From CAZRIZ01 sp964600285 (GTDB lineage Bacteria > Patescibacteriota > Saccharimonadia > Saccharimonadales > Saccharimonadaceae), in the NCBI GenBank assembly GCA_964600285.1, contig CAZRIZ010000016.1, positions 1 through 21,317 of the forward strand: a DNA stretch of 21,317 nt. The letters are read 5' to 3'. Shown here one piece after another: positions 21,257 through 21,317 of the stretch; position 1 is the stretch's first letter; each line of letters starts with the position of its first letter. The notes under the pieces were generated by a model, which saw nothing but the letters and a program-made list of their open reading frames with translations, ran no database searches and was not told the origin of the DNA. The position numbers were made by a program, and so were the translations under genes.

Positions 21257-21317
<61 letters not shown>

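Overview
The window looks like chromosomal DNA of a Candidatus Saccharibacteria (TM7, Patescibacteria) genome. This is inferred from gene content and protein character; no database search was possible. It carries universal housekeeping genes in short, tightly spaced operons, a VirD4/VirB4-like ATPase with a small partner gene, a catalytically degenerate MBL-fold protein, and the start of a 16S rRNA. The standard genetic code fits, with TGA used as stop. I see no insertion sequence, prophage or CRISPR array.

Layout: 1-110, tRNA-Val(GAC) on the minus strand with a terminator. 121-337, divergent promoters and a compact T-box-like leader. 337-4370, thrS, miaA, a winged-helix protein and a degenerate MBL-fold protein. 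4381-4658, rpmB (L28) on the minus strand with its promoter, sharing a bidirectional terminator with the preceding operon. 4824-5444, an M50 membrane protease. 5461-5597, an unassigned RNA that folds as a closed four-way junction. 5621-6490, a two-domain protein ending in RNase H. 6496-6822, RNase P RNA. 6871-7936, infC-rpmI-rplT on the minus strand. 8026-9561, the yifB/comM ATPase on the minus strand. 9630-10068, tmRNA and its terminator. 10097-10230, a candidate small RNA on the minus strand. 10494-10828, a second, longer structured RNA behind the best promoter in the window. 10860-14639, a small membrane protein, then a two-gene ATPase module. 14672-15975, a two-gene membrane-protein operon on the minus strand. 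16037-20648, gyrB-gyrA. 20655-21074, a divergent PAP2 (DUF212) protein. 21081-21317, the rRNA promoter, leader and first ~61 nt of 16S rRNA.

Much of the window serves translation: ThrRS, MiaA, IF3, L35, L20, L28, tmRNA, RNase P, tRNA-Val and 16S. The least explained parts are the RNAs. The thrS leader has a T-box antiterminator (TGGAACC bulge, GNRA-capped helix) and an ACC threonine specifier in a very short stem I. Three further transcription units (5461-5597, ~10097-10195 minus, ~10529-10828) each have a promoter, internal helices and a terminator but no convincing ORF, and I could not match them to a known RNA family. Several genes have a -10 hexamer about 7-13 nt before the start codon, which suggests leaderless or nearly leaderless mRNAs.
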